Below, piece by piece: positions 61,218 to 64,000 of a stretch of DNA of 64,000 bases (position 1 is its first letter; the number at the start of each line of letters is the position of its first letter). The notes under the pieces were generated by a model that did no database searches, was not told the origin of the DNA, and worked only from the letters and a program-made list of their open reading frames with translations. Source of the stretch: JBDHWG01 sp046328525 (GTDB lineage Bacteria > Chloroflexota > Anaerolineae > Epilineales > JAHCIE01); contig JAXLWK010000003.1 of assembly GCA_046328525.1 (NCBI GenBank), forward strand, positions 310,001-374,000, written 5' to 3'. Position numbers and translations under genes: made by a program.

Positions 61218-61994
61218 GTGGTGGCCGCGCATCCGTTCTTTTCGCGCCGCATCGCCGTCGGCCTGCTTGTGGCGCTGGCGCTGCTGGCGATCGCCGCTCC
61301 TTTCTCGGCAGACCTGAAGATGCGGGCATTGGGGTTCGGTCTCGATCCTCAGCGCCCGCATCACTCGTTCATCTTCGACGGCGAGCCGATGCCCGTCGAG
61401 GCGCGCAAGGTCGGCATCTACGGCGGATTCGCCCTGGCCGTGGCGTGGCTGGCCTGGCGGGCGCCGCGCGCGGAGCGGCTGGCCCGGCCGGCCGGCTACA
61501 TCGTCGCCGTCATGGGCATCGTCGTCATGGGCTTCGACGGCTTCAACGCCTTTTTCTACGACCTCGGCCTGCCCCACTTCTACGCGCCGCGCCTCGACCT
61601 GCGGCTCGGCACCGGGCTGCTGGCCGGGTTGGGCATGGCCGCGCTCCTGTGGCCCATCTGGGGCGCGTCGGCCTGGGCGCTGCCGCGCTCGGCCGTCCAC
61701 TGGCGCGATTTCGTCGGCCCGGTCGTCCTGTCGGCGCTGGTATTCGCCGCCCTGGTGACGGGGCAGGCGTGGCTCGCGCCGCTGATCGCCCTGGTGGCGA
61801 CCCTGGGCCTGGTCGCCATCGTGGGGATGTTGAACGCGATTCCGCTCCTGGTGATCGGCAAGCGCGAGGCGACGGCGGTGACGGGGTGGGACGTGGTGGA
61901 TGTGGTCGCGCTGGCCGCGTGGCTGGCCGTGCTAGAGCTGCTCATCCTGGCCGGCATGCGCTACGCCCTGATCGGGACAACGCCGCTGCCGTGA
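61218..61994 (+). CDS. DUF2085-like multi-pass membrane protein without the usual cysteines
   Basis: 258 residues with six to seven membrane helices. The segment RPHHSFIFDGEPMPVEARKV followed by GIYGGF aligns with the DUF2085 core, which usually has CHQRPERSF and CARCTGIY; the Cys positions are replaced here. Function of the family is unknown. The start codon is GTG 61218; its ribosome binding site is weak. Confidence 0.65.
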   Translation: MVAAHPFFSRRIAVGLLVALALLAIAAPFSADLKMRALGFGLDPQRPHHSFIFDGEPMPVEARKVGIYGGFALAVAWLAWRAPRAERLARPAGYIVAVMGIVVMGFDGFNAFFYDLGLPHFYAPRLDLRLGTGLLAGLGMAALLWPIWGASAWALPRSAVHWRDFVGPVVLSALVFAALVTGQAWLAPLIALVATLGLVAIVGMLNAIPLLVIGKREATAVTGWDVVDVVALAAWLAVLELLILAGMRYALIGTTPLP

Positions 61995-62078
61995 AATGGT
62001 ACATCCGTGTGGCGTGTGGCGTCGTATATACTAGAGGAACGGGTTGTGGCGTTTGGACCGAACCATAACCTTTGTTCG

Positions 62079-62108
62079 TTGACAAAGACGCCCCGCTACC
62101 CCTATAAT
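62079..62108 (+). promoter_or_regulatory. Promoter of the ccmE-ccmF operon
   Basis: Perfect TTGACA (62079-62084), 18 bp, perfect TATAAT (62103-62108). The leader to ccmE is about 130 nt. Confidence 0.85.
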
Positions 62109-62246
62109 TCCGGGGCTGAACGCAGACCGCAGCCCACCGGGCCGCACGGCCTGGCAGGGTGTCCCACGCCAGGGGGGCGTTTCGCCGCAGCGACGTCGGT
62201 CATTCTGCGGCGCAGCCGGATGGCGCATCGGGCCAGGAGGCATTTC

Positions 62247-62654
62247 ATGATTCCGACTCGTTTTCTTATCGGCGGCCTTATCATTATCGCCGCTATCGCC
62301 TTCATGACGTTTCGTAGCTTTCAGGCAAACGCTACCTACTACGTGACGTCGGACGAGATGGTGCAGAAGGTCCAGGCGGGCCAGATCACGCCGGGCAAGA
62401 CGGTGCGGCTGGCCGGCAACATTGACAAATCCTCTGTGCAGTGGGACGCCAGCAAGCTCGACCTGCGCTTCAACGCCAACAACAAGGACGTCAACGTGCC
62501 GGTCCACTTCACCGGGCCGCTGCCGGATAGCTTCCACATGGCCGATAGCGTCGTCGTCGAAGGGACGTACAACGCCGACGGCAGCGTGACGGCCAACAAC
62601 CTCTTCGTGCAGTGCCCCTCGAAGTACGAGGCGGAAATCAAGCAGAGCAACTGA
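62247..62654 (+). CDS. ccmE: Cytochrome c maturation protein CcmE, CxxxY type
   Basis: 135 residues: one membrane helix (about 6-24) and an OB-fold heme chaperone domain. In place of the heme-binding HxxxY of proteobacterial CcmE it has C123-PSK-Y127, the variant known from archaea and some bacteria. It carries heme to CcmF for attachment to apocytochrome. ATG 62247 behind CAGGAGG. Confidence 0.92.
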   Translation: MIPTRFLIGGLIIIAAIAFMTFRSFQANATYYVTSDEMVQKVQAGQITPGKTVRLAGNIDKSSVQWDASKLDLRFNANNKDVNVPVHFTGPLPDSFHMADSVVVEGTYNADGSVTANNLFVQCPSKYEAEIKQSN

Positions 62655-62666
62655 GGGACGGGTTGA

Positions 62667-64000
62667 ATGGCGGATATTGGCTATCTGTGCGTCTGGCTCG
62701 CTATCGCCTCGGCCGTCTTTGCCGTCGCCGCGAGCCTGCTGGGCGTCTGGCGGCGCTATCCGGAGCTTGTGGCGAGCGGTGAGCAGGCGGTGATTGCGGC
62801 GGCGGGGCTGACCTCCCTGGCGGCGGGGTTCCTCGTCCTCCTGTTCCTGGCGCAAGATTACCAGGTGGGCTACGTGGCGGCCCATTCCAGCCGCGCCATG
62901 CCGCTCATGTTCCGCCTGTCCGCGCTGTGGAGCGGGCAGGAAGGCTCGCTCCTGTTCTGGGCCTGGCTGCTGTCGCTGTATTCCCTGGTCGTGGTGTTCT
63001 TCAACCGCAACCGCCACCGCGCCATCATGCCCTTCACCCTTGCTACGCTGATGACGGTGCTGGCCTTCTTCCTCAGCCTCGTCGCCTTACTCGAAAACCC
63101 GTTCAAGATGCTGGACTTCGTGCCCCAGGATGGCACCGGCCTCAACCCGCTGCTCCAGCACTGGGCGATGGCGATTCACCCCCGATGCTCTACATCGGCT
63201 TCGTCGGCACGACGGTGCCGTTCGCCTTCGCCATGGGCGCGCTGGCCGCGAACCGCACCGGCAGCGAGTGGGTGCGCTCGCGCGGCGCTGGGCGCTCCTG
63301 GTGTGGACCTTCCTCACCATCGGCATCATGCTCGGCGGCGCGTGGGCGTACATGGAGCTGGGATGGGGTGGCTACTGGGGATGGGGACCCGGTCGAGAAC
63401 GCCTCGTTCCTCCCCTGGCTGGCCGGCACGGCCTTCGTTCACTCCATCATCGTCCAGGAACGCCGCGGAATGCTCAAGATCTGGAACTTCATCTTGGTCG
63501 GGCTGTTCTTCGGCCTGGCGATTTTCGGCACGTTCCTGACCCGCAGCGGCGTCGTCTCCTCCGTCCACTCGTTCGCCCAGTCGCCCCTCGGCCCCTACTT
63601 CCTGGGCTTCATCACGTTCATCCTGCTCGTCTTCCTGGGGCTGCTCGTCATGCGCTGGGACGAGCTACGCAGCCCGAACAAGCTCGAAAGCCCGGTGTCG
63701 CGCGAGACGGCGTTCCTCCTGAACAACCTCGTGCTGCTGGCGATCATCTTCGCCGTGTTCTGGGGCACGATGTTCCCGATGATCTCTGAGATTGTCGTGG
63801 GCGACAAGATTACCGTCGGGCCGCCGTACTTCAACCAGATCACTATACCGCTGTTTGGCGTTCTGCTGGTGCTCATGGGCATCGCGCCGATGACGAGCTG
63901 GGGGCGCGCGACCCTGCGCAAGCTTGTGCGCAACCTCGCCAAGCCGTTCATCGTCTCCGGCGTCATTACCCTCGCGCTGTTCCTGCTCGGCCTGCACGGG
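62667..64000 (+). CDS. ccmF: Cytochrome c heme lyase subunit CcmF, frameshifted and cut by the window end
   Basis: The gene opens at ATG 62667 (MADIGYLCVWLAIAS) and shows helices and motifs of CcmF/CcsA heme lyases. To keep the conserved sequence one must change frame three times: near 63178 (a lost base before PMLYIGFVGTTVPF), near 63276 (a lost base before RRWALLVWTFLTIG) and near 63388 (an extra base before VENASFLPWL, within the WGWDP heme motif). After that the frame is open to the window end. CcmF ligates heme to apocytochrome c. Such clustering of indels in a conserved gene points to local sequence error or recent decay. Confidence 0.82.

Overview
The window looks like a GC-rich chromosome segment from a Chloroflexota bacterium (Anaerolineae / Ardenticatenia / Caldilineae type; the class cannot be fixed from sequence alone). 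Indicators are secreted proteins with Thr-Pro tails, an SUF system with SufU scaffolds and a SufR-like repressor, FhaA/FhaB-like proteins, a DsbA-VKOR oxidative folding pathway, a CxxxY-type CcmE and sigma70-like promoters with 17-18 bp spacers. No tRNA, rRNA or CRISPR array was seen.

Layout. 1-2706: the start of a 2-oxoacid dehydrogenase E2, a peroxiredoxin and a superoxide dismutase on the minus strand, divergent from sufR. 2740-6946: CBS-domain protein, CBM9-like envelope protein, fumarase, PIG-L deacetylase and Rieske ferredoxin. 7038-13766: an SUF operon in the order sufC-sufD-rhodanese-sufU2-sufS-sufU1-sufB. 13875-14724: DUF2203 and an A-type Fe-S carrier. 15088-19830: a sigma factor with an N-terminal rubredoxin-like knuckle, a small membrane protein, a class A PBP and a YtxH-like protein. 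19909-22205: rpsD, an isochorismatase-like hydrolase and a membrane protein. 22655-24124: a complete IS4-family element inserted in a palindrome. 24200-29648: gamma-glutamyltransferase and two Thr-Pro-tailed exported proteins. 29902-33631: a NarL-type two-component system, a small exported protein and the primary sigma factor. 33694-41238: GH25 lysozyme, moeA, two DsbA-like proteins, VKOR, a GNAT-DUF309 fusion and a MenC-like enolase. 41656-54215: a large pseudo-subtilase surface protein, MDR dehydrogenase, FtcD, an M28 lipoprotein, FHA proteins, exported proteins and a CDF transporter. 54306-64000: a redox and cytochrome c maturation region with three DUF1573 proteins, a BlaI/M56 pair, a beta-propeller lipoprotein, a SurA-TlpA fusion, CcmE and a frameshifted CcmF.

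The most important observation is two probable selenoproteins that a standard gene caller would cut short. In the DsbA-like lipoprotein (37151-38170) an in-frame TGA replaces the first Cys of the CPFC active site. In a DUF1573 protein (54306-55025, minus) a TGA replaces the first Cys of the SCGCT motif that both paralogues in this window keep. In both, homology continues without a break after the TGA. The DUF1573 TGA is followed by a hairpin whose GGUC loop begins 17 nt after the codon, very close to the E. coli fdhF SECIS. The Sec-DUF1573 gene and the lipoprotein gene at 56707 each carry the same TCTTAC-N5-GTAAGA palindrome upstream, flanking a BlaI/M56 gene pair. This suggests a regulated extracytoplasmic selenol/thiol system next to cytochrome c maturation. 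The role is inferred; the codon positions and motifs are read directly.
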